A stretch of DNA of 64,000 nucleotides, from positions 1,652,578 to 1,716,577 of the forward strand of contig CANLOL010000001.1 in NCBI GenBank assembly GCA_947492905.1, written 5' to 3'. The DNA comes from an uncultured Sphingorhabdus sp. (lineage in GTDB: Bacteria > Pseudomonadota > Alphaproteobacteria > Sphingomonadales > Sphingomonadaceae). The translations under genes were made by a program, and so were the position numbers. Every line of letters begins with the position of its first letter. Within the stretch, counting starts at the first letter, position 1. This document shows, one piece after another, positions 9,828-18,672 of this stretch. The notes beneath the pieces are model-generated. The model had not been told where the DNA came from. It did not search any database and saw only the letters and a program-made list of their open reading frames with translations.

Positions 9828-10760
9828 ATGGATAAATTGCATATAGCAGTGCTTATGGGCGGATGGTCTGCGGAGCGACCTGTATCGCTTATGAGTGGGG
9901 AAGGCGTTGCATCTGCACTGGAAGAGCGCGGTCATACAGTATCTCGTATCGATATGGACCGTAATATAGCAATGGTGCTGAATGAATTACGCCCCGATGT
10001 TGTATTTAATGCGCTGCATGGTTGTCCCGGCGAAGATGGCAGCGTTCAAGGGATGCTTGATTTAATGCAAATTCCCTATACGCATAGCGGCATGGTTACA
10101 TCGGTTATAGCTATTGATAAAGAGCTTACCAAACAAAGCCTTGTCCCCGAGGGCGTGCCAATGCCCGAAGGCAAAATTGTTGAGAGCAAAAGCCTCTATG
10201 AAAGCGATCCTTTGCCGCGTCCTTATGTGCTGAAACCTATTAATGAAGGCTCGTCCGTTGGTGTCGCTATTGTGCATGAAGGCAGTGATTTTGGTTATCC
10301 TATTGACCCTAAAAGCAAAGGCCCGTGGCAAGAATTTGAAACATTATTGGCTGAGCCTTTTATTAAAGGGCGCGAGCTTACATGCGCGGTTTTGGGTGAG
10401 AGAGCATTATGCGTAACCGAGCTGGTTCCCAAAAATGGATTTTATGATTTTGATGCAAAATATACCGATGGAATGACCGATCATATATGTCCTGCTGAAA
10501 TACCAGAGGATATAAAAGAATATATGATGGAGTTGGCGCTGCTATCGCATCAAAAATTAGGATGTAAAGGCGTGTCTCGGACGGATTTTAGATGGGATGA
10601 TACGCTAGGCAAAGACGGTATCTTTGTGCTAGAGACAAATACGCAACCTGGTATGACGCCGCTGAGCCTTGTGCCAGAGCAAGCAAAGCAAATGGGTATA
10701 TCTTATGGTGAATTGGTAGAAGCCATTATCGGAGAGGCGCTATGGCCGGATCAACAATAA
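9828..10760 (+). CDS. ddl: D-alanine--D-alanine ligase
   Basis: ATP-grasp enzyme making the D-Ala-D-Ala dipeptide used by MurF. The protein is 310 aa. Motifs are the N-terminal MGGWSAERPVSLMSG, the NALHGCPGEDGSVQG loop, KPINEGSSVGV (ATP-grasp lysine and glycine loop), and the C-terminal ETNTQPGMTPLSLVPEQA with metal-binding Glu/Asn. All are standard for DdlB encoded in dcw clusters. A GGCAAAGG Shine-Dalgarno lies just upstream. The end overlaps ftsQ by 19 bases. Confidence 0.97.
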   Translation: MDKLHIAVLMGGWSAERPVSLMSGEGVASALEERGHTVSRIDMDRNIAMVLNELRPDVVFNALHGCPGEDGSVQGMLDLMQIPYTHSGMVTSVIAIDKELTKQSLVPEGVPMPEGKIVESKSLYESDPLPRPYVLKPINEGSSVGVAIVHEGSDFGYPIDPKSKGPWQEFETLLAEPFIKGRELTCAVLGERALCVTELVPKNGFYDFDAKYTDGMTDHICPAEIPEDIKEYMMELALLSHQKLGCKGVSRTDFRWDDTLGKDGIFVLETNTQPGMTPLSLVPEQAKQMGISYGELVEAIIGEALWPDQQ

Positions 10761-11668
10761 AGCGCGGTTCTAAACCCAAGCAGGCAAGAAAGAGCGCTAG
10801 CAAATCTGCAAAGCCAAGAGCTAAGCGCAAGGTAAGGCGCCTGTCGTGGTTTGATAAATTCATTCGTTCTTTGCCAATAACCGAAGCCAATTTACAAAAA
10901 ATATTCACGGCCTCAATTTTCGCGATCATATTTTTCTCCATCATCATAATCGTCAATGCTATGGGCATTCCAAAGCAGGTTTATTCGCAATATGCAGCAT
11001 GGTCGGCAAAAGCTGGTTTTGAAGTGAAGAGCGTCGAAATTTTGGGAATGAAAGAGGTTGATGAGTTAAAAGTCTATAATATGATTTTTCAATCCGAAGA
11101 CCTATCTATGCCGATGATTGATATTGAGAAAATAAGGGCCGATATCATTGAAAATGGTTGGGTAGAAGATGTGCGCGTTACCCGCCGATTGCCCGATACT
11201 TTGGTGGTCGAAGTGGTGGAGAGGCAGCCAACAGCGGTCTGGCAGCATGATGGCAAATATTCCTTGGTCGATAAAAATGGTGTTGTTTTAGAAGATGTTG
11301 AGGAGTCTAATTATTTAGGATTGCCTCTGATTGCTGGTGAAGGCGCTAACGATAAAATCAACAATTTGAATGAGCTGCTTGACGAAGCACCCGCATTGAA
11401 ACCGCAAGTGATTGGCGCGAAATGGGTGGGCAATAGGCGTTGGGATATTATCTTTAAGACGGGCGAAACATTATCCTTGCCCGAAGGCGAGAAACTCGCG
11501 GCAGATGCGCTGCTAAATTTTGCTAAGATGGATGGTATCAGCAGACTGCTCGATAGAGATATTGTTCGGATAGATTTTAGAGACCCCAAACGCGCTTATC
11601 TGCAACTGAAAAATGAAGATGCTAAGCAAGAGATATTGAAAAATGTTGATGGCGGCGGTGCGATATGA
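10742..11668 (+). CDS. ftsQ: Cell-division protein FtsQ
   Basis: Bitopic divisome protein linking early and late division proteins. The protein is 308 aa. A strongly basic cytoplasmic N-terminus (about 1-50) is followed by one membrane segment (about 58-78, [16 protein letters not shown]), a POTRA domain (about 92-160, starting VKSVEILGM and including the ARR-like VTRRLPDTLVVEV) and the FtsQ C-terminal domain with GAKWVGNRRWDI. The start lies inside the ddl end and the stop overlaps ftsA (ATGA). This is the normal alphaproteobacterial arrangement. Confidence 0.95.
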   Translation: MAGSTIKRGSKPKQARKSASKSAKPRAKRKVRRLSWFDKFIRSLPITEANLQKIFTASIFAIIFFSIIIIVNAMGIPKQVYSQYAAWSAKAGFEVKSVEILGMKEVDELKVYNMIFQSEDLSMPMIDIEKIRADIIENGWVEDVRVTRRLPDTLVVEVVERQPTAVWQHDGKYSLVDKNGVVLEDVEESNYLGLPLIAGEGANDKINNLNELLDEAPALKPQVIGAKWVGNRRWDIIFKTGETLSLPEGEKLAADALLNFAKMDGISRLLDRDIVRIDFRDPKRAYLQLKNEDAKQEILKNVDGGGAI

Positions 11669-12924
11669 ATACTGCGCGCGTAGAAAAAATCATTTCAGCT
11701 ATTGATATTGGTTCTTCTAAAGTTTGTACCATCATTGCGGGGCAAACCGATACGGGCGAACTGATAGTATTGGGATCGGGCCAGCGCGAGAGTAAGGGCA
11801 TAAAACGTGGTTATATTACCGATATAGAAAAATGCGAATTAACGGTGCGCAATGCTGTTGAACAAGCCGAACGATTGGCCAGTTTGAACATTGATAAAAT
11901 CATTGTCGGTCTGTCTGCAGGTGGTTTAGATAGCGCATTACGGCCCGTTGAGATTGAGCTTGGCGGGAACCGCGTTGAGCAGCATGATATTGATGAATTG
12001 CTCTATGCAGGCCGCAGTAATTTTGATGTAAATGGCAAAACTATACTGCATGCTCAGCCTACGCTATACAGCCTTGATGGCGCTGGTGGTGTTCCCAATC
12101 CTGTGGGGCTTCATGCAGATTTGCTCAGCGTTGATGTTCATTTTTTGATGGCGGACCCTTCTCCTGTGCGCAATTTAGAAAGCACGGTTAGGGCGGCTCA
12201 TTTAGAACCATCTGCTATTGTGGCAACGCCATTGGCAACGGGCCTATCCTGCTTGACCAATGAGGAGCGCGATTTAGGTGTGGCGCTTGTCGAGATAGGG
12301 GCATCGGTCACCAATGTATCTGTATTTATTGGCGGTATTTTGGTTGGATTAAATACGATCCAAATGGGCGGCCATGATATAACAGATGAAATTGCTTCAA
12401 CTTTTGGATTAAGACGCACGCAAGCAGAACGTTTGAAATGTTATCATGGTTCGGCATTATCTTCGCCGCGCGATAATCAGGATATATTAGAGATTGAGGA
12501 TGCCGATCGCATTTCCGATGATCAAGCAAAGCCGCGGGTTACCAAAGCCCAGCTCAATGCGATCATTTGTCAAAAATTAGATCAGCTTATTTCTGAAATT
12601 GGCAGCTCTTTAAAAGAGATGGGATTTGTTTCGTCTCGCGGTGGTCAAGTCGTGATTACCGGAGGAAGTGCAGAGCTATCTGGGATAGCAGATTATATGC
12701 AATCTGCATTAGGACGCATGGTGCGCATTGGTACGCCAGCCGCTATTTCGGGTTTGCCAGATGCGCATAAAGGGCCTGCATTTACATCATTGGTTGGCTT
12801 GATCCAATATGCAGTCTCAGATCAGTATGAATTAAATATGATACATCAGCTCGATAATGAATATGGCGCGTCTTCTCAATCTTTGTTACAGCGTATAATT
12901 AATGCATTTAAAGATAATTTTTGA
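11665..12924 (+). CDS. ftsA: Cell-division actin-like protein FtsA
   Basis: Actin-like ATPase that anchors FtsZ to the inner membrane. The protein is 419 aa. The N-terminal phosphate-1 motif AIDIGSSKVCTII, GLSAGGL in the 1C domain, ALVEIGASVTNVSVF (phosphate 2), TGGSAELSGI (adenosine motif) and a C-terminal amphipathic end (SLLQRIINAFKDNF) typical of the membrane-targeting sequence are all visible. It overlaps ftsQ by 4 bases. After its stop comes a 118-base gap with a T-run before ftsZ, the first real gap in the cluster. Confidence 0.96.
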   Translation: MNTARVEKIISAIDIGSSKVCTIIAGQTDTGELIVLGSGQRESKGIKRGYITDIEKCELTVRNAVEQAERLASLNIDKIIVGLSAGGLDSALRPVEIELGGNRVEQHDIDELLYAGRSNFDVNGKTILHAQPTLYSLDGAGGVPNPVGLHADLLSVDVHFLMADPSPVRNLESTVRAAHLEPSAIVATPLATGLSCLTNEERDLGVALVEIGASVTNVSVFIGGILVGLNTIQMGGHDITDEIASTFGLRRTQAERLKCYHGSALSSPRDNQDILEIEDADRISDDQAKPRVTKAQLNAIICQKLDQLISEIGSSLKEMGFVSSRGGQVVITGGSAELSGIADYMQSALGRMVRIGTPAAISGLPDAHKGPAFTSLVGLIQYAVSDQYELNMIHQLDNEYGASSQSLLQRIINAFKDNF

Positions 12925-13042
12925 GCAATTTACAATGTTCAAAATATATTAGGTTAATTTTTTTTTTGTTTTGATTGTAAGAATGTGTATTAACGATGAT
13001 AAATTCTATTATATTGCCACATATGGCAGGGGGAATAAGTAA
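12925..13042 (+). promoter_or_regulatory. ftsA-ftsZ gap, probable ftsZ leader
   Basis: This A/T-rich 118-base gap is the largest in the dcw cluster. It contains a run of T bases at about 12959-12967 and a strong Shine-Dalgarno AGGGGG at 13028-13033, 9 bases before the ftsZ ATG. A separate promoter giving extra ftsZ transcription is common in bacteria and would fit here, but I could not place a convincing -35/-10 pair. The promoter role is inference; the ribosome-binding site is seen directly. Confidence 0.4.
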
Positions 13043-14560
13043 ATGAGCATCAATATCGGTCCACCAGTTGTAGACGAGTTGAAACCAAAAATTGCTGTTA
13101 TAGGCTGTGGTGGCGCTGGCGGAAACGCTGTTGCAAATATGATTAAAGCGCAAGTCGAAGGCGTTGATTTCATCATTACCAATACCGATGCTCAGGCTTT
13201 GAATTCATCGCCTGCTGAATTTCGTATTCAATTAGGCCCTGAAATCACACAAGGCTTAGGTGCTGGTTCACGTCCCGAAGTTGGCCGTGCTGCGGCAGAA
13301 GAAACTATCGAGCAAGTTAAGGCTGCTATCGAAGGCTGTCACATGGTCTTTATTGCTGCTGGTATGGGCGGCGGTACAGGGACAGGTGCTGCACCTGTTA
13401 TTGCAGAAGCTGCACGTGAAATGAACATTTTGACGGTTGGCGTTGTTACCAAACCATTTTTATTCGAAGGCTCTCGCCGCATGCGCAGCGCGGATGCTGG
13501 TATCGAAGAATTACAGAAACATGTTGATACATTGATTGTTATTCCTAACCAAAATCTATTCTTGGTGGCTAATCCTAATACCACTTTCAAAGAAGCATTT
13601 TTATTGGCGGATGAAGTGTTACAACAGGGCGTTCGCGGTATTACCGATTTGATGGTTATGCCTGGCTTAATCAACCTTGATTTTGCCGATGTTCGTTCTG
13701 TCATGCATGAAATGGGCAAAGCCATGATGGGCACTGGCGAAGCAGAAGGGGATGGCCGTGCGCTTGAAGCTGCTGAAAAAGCCATAGCAAATCCATTGCT
13801 TGATGGTGTTTCGATGAAAGGTGCTAAAGGCGTTATTGTTTCTATTACTGGCGGCGATGATATGCGCCTAATGGAAGTGGATGAAGCCGCCAATCATATT
13901 CGTGAACTGGTTGATCCCGATGCTAATATCATTTGGGGTAGTGCTTTTAATGATAATTTAGATGGTAAAATTCGCGTTTCTGTTGTGGCAACAGGTATTG
14001 ATACCGATGCTCCAACTACACCGACCAGAACGCATAGTTTTGATCGTCAGGAATCAACCTCACAAAATAAATCATCTTATCTATTTGGTGGCAGCAATTC
14101 AGACAATAAATCCTCTTCAGAGAGCAGCAGTGCAGCCGAATCTTATTCAGCGCCAAAAGCAGAGCCTGTTGCTGAGAAAGTAGAAGAGAAAGTCGAAGAA
14201 AAAGCGCCAGAGAAACCAGCTTTCTCTGTACCAAGTTTTTCCTCTATGAGAGATGAACCTGAAGAAGAAGTCGCATCTGCTCTAGAAGAAGATGTTCAAG
14301 AAGAAGCACCTTTGGAATTATCTGATACATCAGAAGATGTGATGGATTTGAATGATAGTGTCGAAGAAGATGATAATGATTTGTCGGATGATGCTCCGAA
14401 AATTGCGAGCGGCGGCGGCACATTGTTTGAGAGAATGTCTAATCTTTCTCGCGGTATGGGCCGTGACAAAGAGGAAGCAAAAGACGATGATGATAATGCT
14501 GAAGAAAGCTCTGATGGCTTGAATATTCCGCGTTTCTTGGATCGTCAAAGCAACAATTAA
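13043..14560 (+). CDS. ftsZ: Cell-division GTPase FtsZ
   Basis: Tubulin-like GTPase forming the Z ring. The protein is 505 aa. The GTPase domain includes [23 protein letters not shown], the tubulin signature [16 protein letters not shown] near residue 112 and NLDFADV (T7 loop). After about residue 330 comes a long Ser/Glu/Asp-rich linker of roughly 160 residues, followed by the conserved C-terminal peptide [10 protein letters not shown] that binds FtsA and other partners. The long acidic linker is typical in alphaproteobacteria. A strong AGGGGG ribosome-binding site fits the high expression expected of FtsZ. Confidence 0.98.
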   Translation: MSINIGPPVVDELKPKIAVIGCGGAGGNAVANMIKAQVEGVDFIITNTDAQALNSSPAEFRIQLGPEITQGLGAGSRPEVGRAAAEETIEQVKAAIEGCHMVFIAAGMGGGTGTGAAPVIAEAAREMNILTVGVVTKPFLFEGSRRMRSADAGIEELQKHVDTLIVIPNQNLFLVANPNTTFKEAFLLADEVLQQGVRGITDLMVMPGLINLDFADVRSVMHEMGKAMMGTGEAEGDGRALEAAEKAIANPLLDGVSMKGAKGVIVSITGGDDMRLMEVDEAANHIRELVDPDANIIWGSAFNDNLDGKIRVSVVATGIDTDAPTTPTRTHSFDRQESTSQNKSSYLFGGSNSDNKSSSESSSAAESYSAPKAEPVAEKVEEKVEEKAPEKPAFSVPSFSSMRDEPEEEVASALEEDVQEEAPLELSDTSEDVMDLNDSVEEDDNDLSDDAPKIASGGGTLFERMSNLSRGMGRDKEEAKDDDDNAEESSDGLNIPRFLDRQSNN

Positions 14561-14691
14561 TCCCTCTTAGATACTCACATCATTGAATTGTTGGAGGCGT
14601 TTCTATTCAATTTGACGATTGATAAGAACAATTGGTCTTTTTCATCAACTTAATGTTTGCGATTTTTTCAATAAGGCTGCAATTACAAGTA

Positions 14692-16491
14692 ATGAGATGT
14701 AAAACCATTACTTTTGCCAAAAGAACGGCTGCGCTTGCTTTGCTGCTATCCTGCGCTTTGCAATCAAATATTGTGATTGCGCAGGTCAGCGATACAAGCA
14801 TAGTGAATGAGCCTAAAGCGGCTGATGATCTGCGTGAAGCTATTTTGCGCATTGGTAAGAGACCCACCGATAGCAATGCGCTCTATGACGCAGGTGATGC
14901 ATCATTAAGATTGGGCGATGCCATCGTTGCATTGGATTTTTTCACGCGAGCGGAACGGTTAACACCTTCTTCTGGACGGATAAAATCCGGCATGGCAAGA
15001 GCACAGCTTGCTCTAGAGAATCCAGCAGAAGCATTACGCCTATTTGAACTGGCGGTTGCATTGGGTGCTTCCTCTCGTGATATAGCCTTGGATAGAGGTT
15101 TAGCATTTGATTTGGTGGGTAATTTCAGCCGCGCACAACAAGATTATGTTGTGGCGTCATCCACAATAGCGAGCAATGAATTGACGATACGTCAGGCTAT
15201 TTCTTACTCTTTATCGGGTAATCATGAATATGCCGATACTTTATTGCTCCCATTATTACAGATTAATGATCCGAAAGCATGGCGTGCGCGTGCATTTTTA
15301 TTGGCGGCAAGAGGCAAAGACAAAGAGTCTTTCAAAATTGCCCAAGGATTTTTGCAGAGCCAAGATGCACAAAATTTGCGACCCTATCTTAAATCAATGG
15401 ATAAATTGACAGGGGCACAACAAGCAGCGGCTGTGCATTTTGGCCATTTTCCAGCATCCAATCAAATAGGCAGAGACAGCGATACTGTTCGTATCGCCTC
15501 CCAAAGCCCGCAAAGCTTGTCTCAAGCCGTTAATGCCAATCGCTTGGAACCCAAAGGAAGGCCCCTTGGTTCCAATAGAGTGCGCAAAACAGAGCCTGCT
15601 CCCAAAGTTAATGCGGCGGTAAAGCAAGATGTCCAACAGAGTATTAAATTAAGCCGATTGATAATTGATGATAATCCAGAGATTAGAATAACTGGAGTAT
15701 CGCAATCTAAATTAGCTGAATTGCGGCCCGTTAATCCGGCCAATGTTGAGCAAATTGCGCAAGCTACGAATAGAGTCGCTCCAGTTACCCCAGCAAGTCC
15801 AGCGCAAAAACCAGCTCCTGCCGATACTGTTGAAGCTTTACCGCCCGTGAAAATAGCATCTTTGCCAGCAGAAAATGATACGAAAATAGCGCCGGTAGAA
15901 ATTGCGAATAATAGCAATATAGATAGTGGCGAGGCAGTTTTTGAAGATGCAGCGGTAACGGCGCCTGCTAAAAAAGAGCTAGACCTTCGTGAATTTATAC
16001 AATCTATCGAAGTCCCTGATGAAGAGAATAAGCAGGGTGAAGCTGTTAATCTTGCGAGTATCAAAGAAGAGCAGCGGATTAAGAGAGAAGAAGAGAAAAA
16101 AGCTCTTGCTCTCAAGCGCGCTCAAGAGAGGGAAGAGGCTGCTGCGCGTAAAAAGCGTGAAGATGCAAAAAAAGCAGAAGCTGCAAAGCTTGAAAAGGAA
16201 AAGCAGGCTGAGGCAGAGAAAAATAAAGCGCGTTATTGGGTTCAAATTGCGACGGGTAGAAATACAAATGCACTAAAATTTGATTATCGCCGTATTTCTC
16301 GCAAGCAATCTGATTTATTTGCTGGGACATCAGCCTTTACTTCCAAATGGGGTAGCACAAACCGTTTGGTTGTCGGTCCGTTTGAAAATTTAAGCGCGGC
16401 GAAGAAATTTGAATCAAACTATCGTAAGGGCGGCGGTGATGGTTTTGTTTGGCGCAGCGCAAATGGTACTATAGTAACATCACTTAAATGA
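14692..16491 (+). CDS. Exported TPR and SPOR-domain protein
   Basis: A 599 aa envelope protein. An N-terminal signal peptide (basic TFAKR, then AALALLLSCALQSNIVIA, probable cleavage before QVSD) is followed by TPR-like helical repeats (about 40-220), a Pro/Ala-rich middle, a charged Lys/Glu coiled-coil stretch (about 455-515) and a C-terminal SPOR domain beginning YWVQIATGRN and including RLVVGPF. SPOR domains bind denuded glycan strands at the septum, so a division-site role is likely and agrees with the position after ftsZ. The ATG at 14692 is chosen because it gives a clean signal peptide; an upstream TTG at 14632 adds an unlikely extra hydrophobic lead. Partner and exact function are unknown. 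Confidence 0.9.
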   Translation: MRCKTITFAKRTAALALLLSCALQSNIVIAQVSDTSIVNEPKAADDLREAILRIGKRPTDSNALYDAGDASLRLGDAIVALDFFTRAERLTPSSGRIKSGMARAQLALENPAEALRLFELAVALGASSRDIALDRGLAFDLVGNFSRAQQDYVVASSTIASNELTIRQAISYSLSGNHEYADTLLLPLLQINDPKAWRARAFLLAARGKDKESFKIAQGFLQSQDAQNLRPYLKSMDKLTGAQQAAAVHFGHFPASNQIGRDSDTVRIASQSPQSLSQAVNANRLEPKGRPLGSNRVRKTEPAPKVNAAVKQDVQQSIKLSRLIIDDNPEIRITGVSQSKLAELRPVNPANVEQIAQATNRVAPVTPASPAQKPAPADTVEALPPVKIASLPAENDTKIAPVEIANNSNIDSGEAVFEDAAVTAPAKKELDLREFIQSIEVPDEENKQGEAVNLASIKEEQRIKREEEKKALALKRAQEREEAAARKKREDAKKAEAAKLEKEKQAEAEKNKARYWVQIATGRNTNALKFDYRRISRKQSDLFAGTSAFTSKWGSTNRLVVGPFENLSAAKKFESNYRKGGGDGFVWRSANGTIVTSLK

Positions 16492-16506
16492 TGTTGGGAG
16501 TTTTTT

Positions 16507-17643
16507 ATGGCTGATAAGGCCAGTTTTGCTAGTTTCCCGCATAATAGTGTAGGGCGTTTATTCACCGAATCCACCAGTGAGATACGCGGCCCGCGCAATA
16601 TCTTCCAACGTGACCGTGATCGTATCATTCACTCGATATCGTTCCGCAGATTGCGCCATAAAACACAGGTGTTCATCGCGCCTGATGGAGATCATTATAG
16701 GGTTAGATTGACCCATAGCCTAGAGGTTGCGCAAATTGGCAGAACGATCGCTAGGGCGCTCAATTTGGATGAAGATTTAACCGAGGCTTTGTGCTTAGCC
16801 CATGATATAGGGCACCCGCCTTTTGGACATGCTGGAGAAGATGCGTTAAATGAGGCGTTAGAGCCTTTTGGTGGTTTTGATCATAATGCGCAAACATTGC
16901 GCAATTTAATGATTATTGAAAACCCTTATCCTTTGTGGCGAGGCTTAAATTTAAGTTGGGAACTATTGGAAGGATTAGCAAAGCATAATGGCCCCGTTTC
17001 TGATCCTTCATGGGCGCTAAAAGAATTGGATGAAATGGCCAATTTCCGCCTTATGACTTGGCCATCATTAGAAGCGCAGGTCGCCGCTGTCGCAGATGAT
17101 ATCGCCTATGATAATCATGATATTGACGATGGAATACGCGCTGGTTTGCTCAGCATTGAACAATTGTGCGAATTGCCCTTCATCCAATCGCGTTGGGATC
17201 AGATTAATCAGCAATATGCTGGGCATGATAAAGGGCAATTAATATCAGAGCTCATTCGTCAGCAAATTGGTGTTATGGTCAATGATGTTATAGAGGCTAC
17301 CCAGATAAGGTTGAGAGAATCTGCCATTGAGACAGTTGATGATGTGCGCAATGCTGGTTTCATGATTGGCGGTTTTTCAGAAAAGATGGCAGAGCAAGAG
17401 CGCCAGCTTAAGAATTTTATGTATGCCAATTTATATCATCATGAAGCGCAATTATCACAAGCCAATAAAGCGCATGACATTATTGCAAAACTCTATGCTG
17501 CTTATGATAAAGAACCAGAAAAAATGCCAGAGGATTGGCTAAAGAAGCTGCCAGAATCGCAACCGCAAAAAGCGCGTCATATTTGTGATTTTATAGCAGG
17601 AATGACCGACAGATATGCACAAAATAGCTACAATTTGTTATGA
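16507..17643 (+). CDS. dgt: dGTPase-like HD-domain triphosphohydrolase
   Basis: Predicted deoxynucleoside triphosphate triphosphohydrolase, releasing the nucleoside and triphosphate and so affecting dNTP pools. The protein is 378 aa. The N-terminal FQRDRDRIIHSISFRRL motif is diagnostic for dGTPase-like proteins. The HD metal site is seen as RLTHSLEVAQ followed by CLAHDIGHPPFGHAGE, with a later DDIAYDNHD. The length fits the type 2 subfamily. It follows the SPOR gene by 15 bases with a TTGGGAG ribosome-binding site, so the two are probably co-transcribed. Substrate preference cannot be read from sequence. Confidence 0.93.
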   Translation: MADKASFASFPHNSVGRLFTESTSEIRGPRNIFQRDRDRIIHSISFRRLRHKTQVFIAPDGDHYRVRLTHSLEVAQIGRTIARALNLDEDLTEALCLAHDIGHPPFGHAGEDALNEALEPFGGFDHNAQTLRNLMIIENPYPLWRGLNLSWELLEGLAKHNGPVSDPSWALKELDEMANFRLMTWPSLEAQVAAVADDIAYDNHDIDDGIRAGLLSIEQLCELPFIQSRWDQINQQYAGHDKGQLISELIRQQIGVMVNDVIEATQIRLRESAIETVDDVRNAGFMIGGFSEKMAEQERQLKNFMYANLYHHEAQLSQANKAHDIIAKLYAAYDKEPEKMPEDWLKKLPESQPQKARHICDFIAGMTDRYAQNSYNLL

Positions 17644-17674
17644 ATTTATATTTCCTAATATAGGATGATTTAAT

Positions 17675-18340
17675 ATGGGCGGTACATTAATTATTGCGGG
17701 TGCAAGCGGATTGGTTGGAAATCATTTCATCCGTCAAGCAGCGCAAATGAGCCATATTGATGCCATTTATAGCATAGGCCGAAGCGAGGTCTCGAATATG
17801 CCGAGCGGCGCTATCCACTATAAAGCAAAGCCAGAGCAATGGGATGCTATCATCAAAGATATAGGGGCGGATATTGCATGTTCTTGCTTAGGAACAACGA
17901 TTAAAAAAGCGGGTTCGCAAGAGGCTTTTGCTGCTGTAGATTTGGAATTGGTTAGCGCATTTTTCAAAGCATCAAAAGATGCTGGCGCCCATCATGCCAT
18001 CTCTATTTCATCAACGATGGCGAATGCGGCGGCCAAGCAATTTTATTTGCGAACCAAAGGGCAAGCTGAACTGGCAATAAAAGCATTAAAGTTTGAACGT
18101 ACAGATATTATTCGGCCCGGCCTATTGAAAGGGGATCGCGTCAATGATTATCGATTGGGCGAGAAAGCGGCGATACTTGCCAGCCCACTTATCGATCTGG
18201 CGCTACAAGGAAAATATAGAAAATTTAGATCGATTAAAGCAGAAATGGTAGCCAAAGCTGCGGCTATTTTGAGCGCTAAAAAGACGATAGGCTATCATAT
18301 TCATCACAATGATGAAATTTTGCGATTGATACAAAGATAA
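17675..18340 (+). CDS. NAD(P)-binding Rossmann protein, TIP30/SDR-like
   Basis: A 221 aa atypical short-chain dehydrogenase-like protein. The N-terminal dinucleotide loop GASGLVGNHF and the later YLRTKGQAE (a YxxxK pair) with IRPGLLKGDR are seen. These resemble the TIP30/HTATIP2-type family of small NAD(P)H-binding proteins. Bacterial members are mostly annotated only as oxidoreductase or nucleoside-diphosphate sugar epimerase. The gene follows dgt by 31 bases with an AGGATG site and ends the transcription unit before the glycine riboswitch. The substrate is unknown. Confidence 0.85.
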   Translation: MGGTLIIAGASGLVGNHFIRQAAQMSHIDAIYSIGRSEVSNMPSGAIHYKAKPEQWDAIIKDIGADIACSCLGTTIKKAGSQEAFAAVDLELVSAFFKASKDAGAHHAISISSTMANAAAKQFYLRTKGQAELAIKALKFERTDIIRPGLLKGDRVNDYRLGEKAAILASPLIDLALQGKYRKFRSIKAEMVAKAAAILSAKKTIGYHIHHNDEILRLIQR

Positions 18341-18450
18341 TTGATAATTCCATTCTGTATTATTTTACAGATTATTATAGCAGCTTAGATTGACTCTCCG
18401 TATGAAATGGTTGAGATGGATGTGTCTCATGAATCGAGAGATTCGACACT
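18341..18450. other. Spacer before the glycine riboswitch
   Basis: Between the Rossmann-protein gene and the riboswitch there is A/T-rich DNA. It holds a short hairpin, TCTGTA / TACAGA at about 18354-18371, that could be a weak terminator for the upstream unit. The gcv promoter should lie here, but no clear -35/-10 pair stands out by eye. Confidence 0.3.
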
Positions 18451-18621
18451 ATATCGGGAGAGAATAACCGCAAGGTTATCGCCGAAGGAGCAACCACCCC
18501 GGAAACTCTCAGGCACCAAGAACCGATATGGCATAGACACTCTGGAAAGAGCGGGTTCAATCTCGCCGCCGAAGGGGTAAGCGGATTGTTCCGTGAAAGC
18601 TCTCAGGTTCCGTGACAGAGG
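18451..18621 (+). ncRNA. Tandem glycine riboswitch upstream of gcvT
   Basis: Two consecutive glycine-aptamer units. Unit 1 has a closing stem ATATCGG (18451-18457) with CCGATAT (18523-18529), the conserved GCCGAAGGAGCAA and CTCTCAGGCACC. Unit 2 has CTCTG (18540-18544) with CAGAG (18616-18620), GCCGAAGGGGTAAGC and CTCTCAGGTTCCG. These blocks are the conserved cores of the glycine riboswitch class, which normally turns glycine-cleavage operons on when glycine is abundant. The position just before gcvT matches that use. Two possible downstream hairpins are described separately. Confidence 0.95.
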
Positions 18622-18628
18622 GGGTAGG

Positions 18629-18664
18629 AAATGGATTTTCCATTTGCTTACTCTGTTATGGAAA
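18629..18664 (+). promoter_or_regulatory. Candidate expression platform of the glycine riboswitch
   Basis: Two 7-bp stems share the same middle strand and exclude each other. Stem A pairs AAATGGA (18629-18635) with TCCATTT (18639-18645). Stem B pairs TTTCCAT (18637-18643) with ATGGAAA (18658-18664). Stem B would cover the GGAAA that lies 9 bases before the gcvT ATG at 18673; stem A would leave it free. This suggests translational control. The pairing is seen in the sequence; the regulatory role is inference. Confidence 0.45.
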
Positions 18665-18672
18665 TGAAATTT

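Noticed and set aside
13339-13893. Open frame of 184 codons antisense to ftsZ
   Set aside because: It is the mirror of a strongly conserved coding frame, with Ser/Pro/Ala-rich low-information sequence and no ribosome-binding site. It is a codon-usage shadow.
15522-16115. Open frame of 197 codons antisense to the SPOR gene
   Set aside because: It has membrane-like composition only because it mirrors the Ala/Glu/Lys-rich strand. The forward frame has a signal peptide and a SPOR domain.
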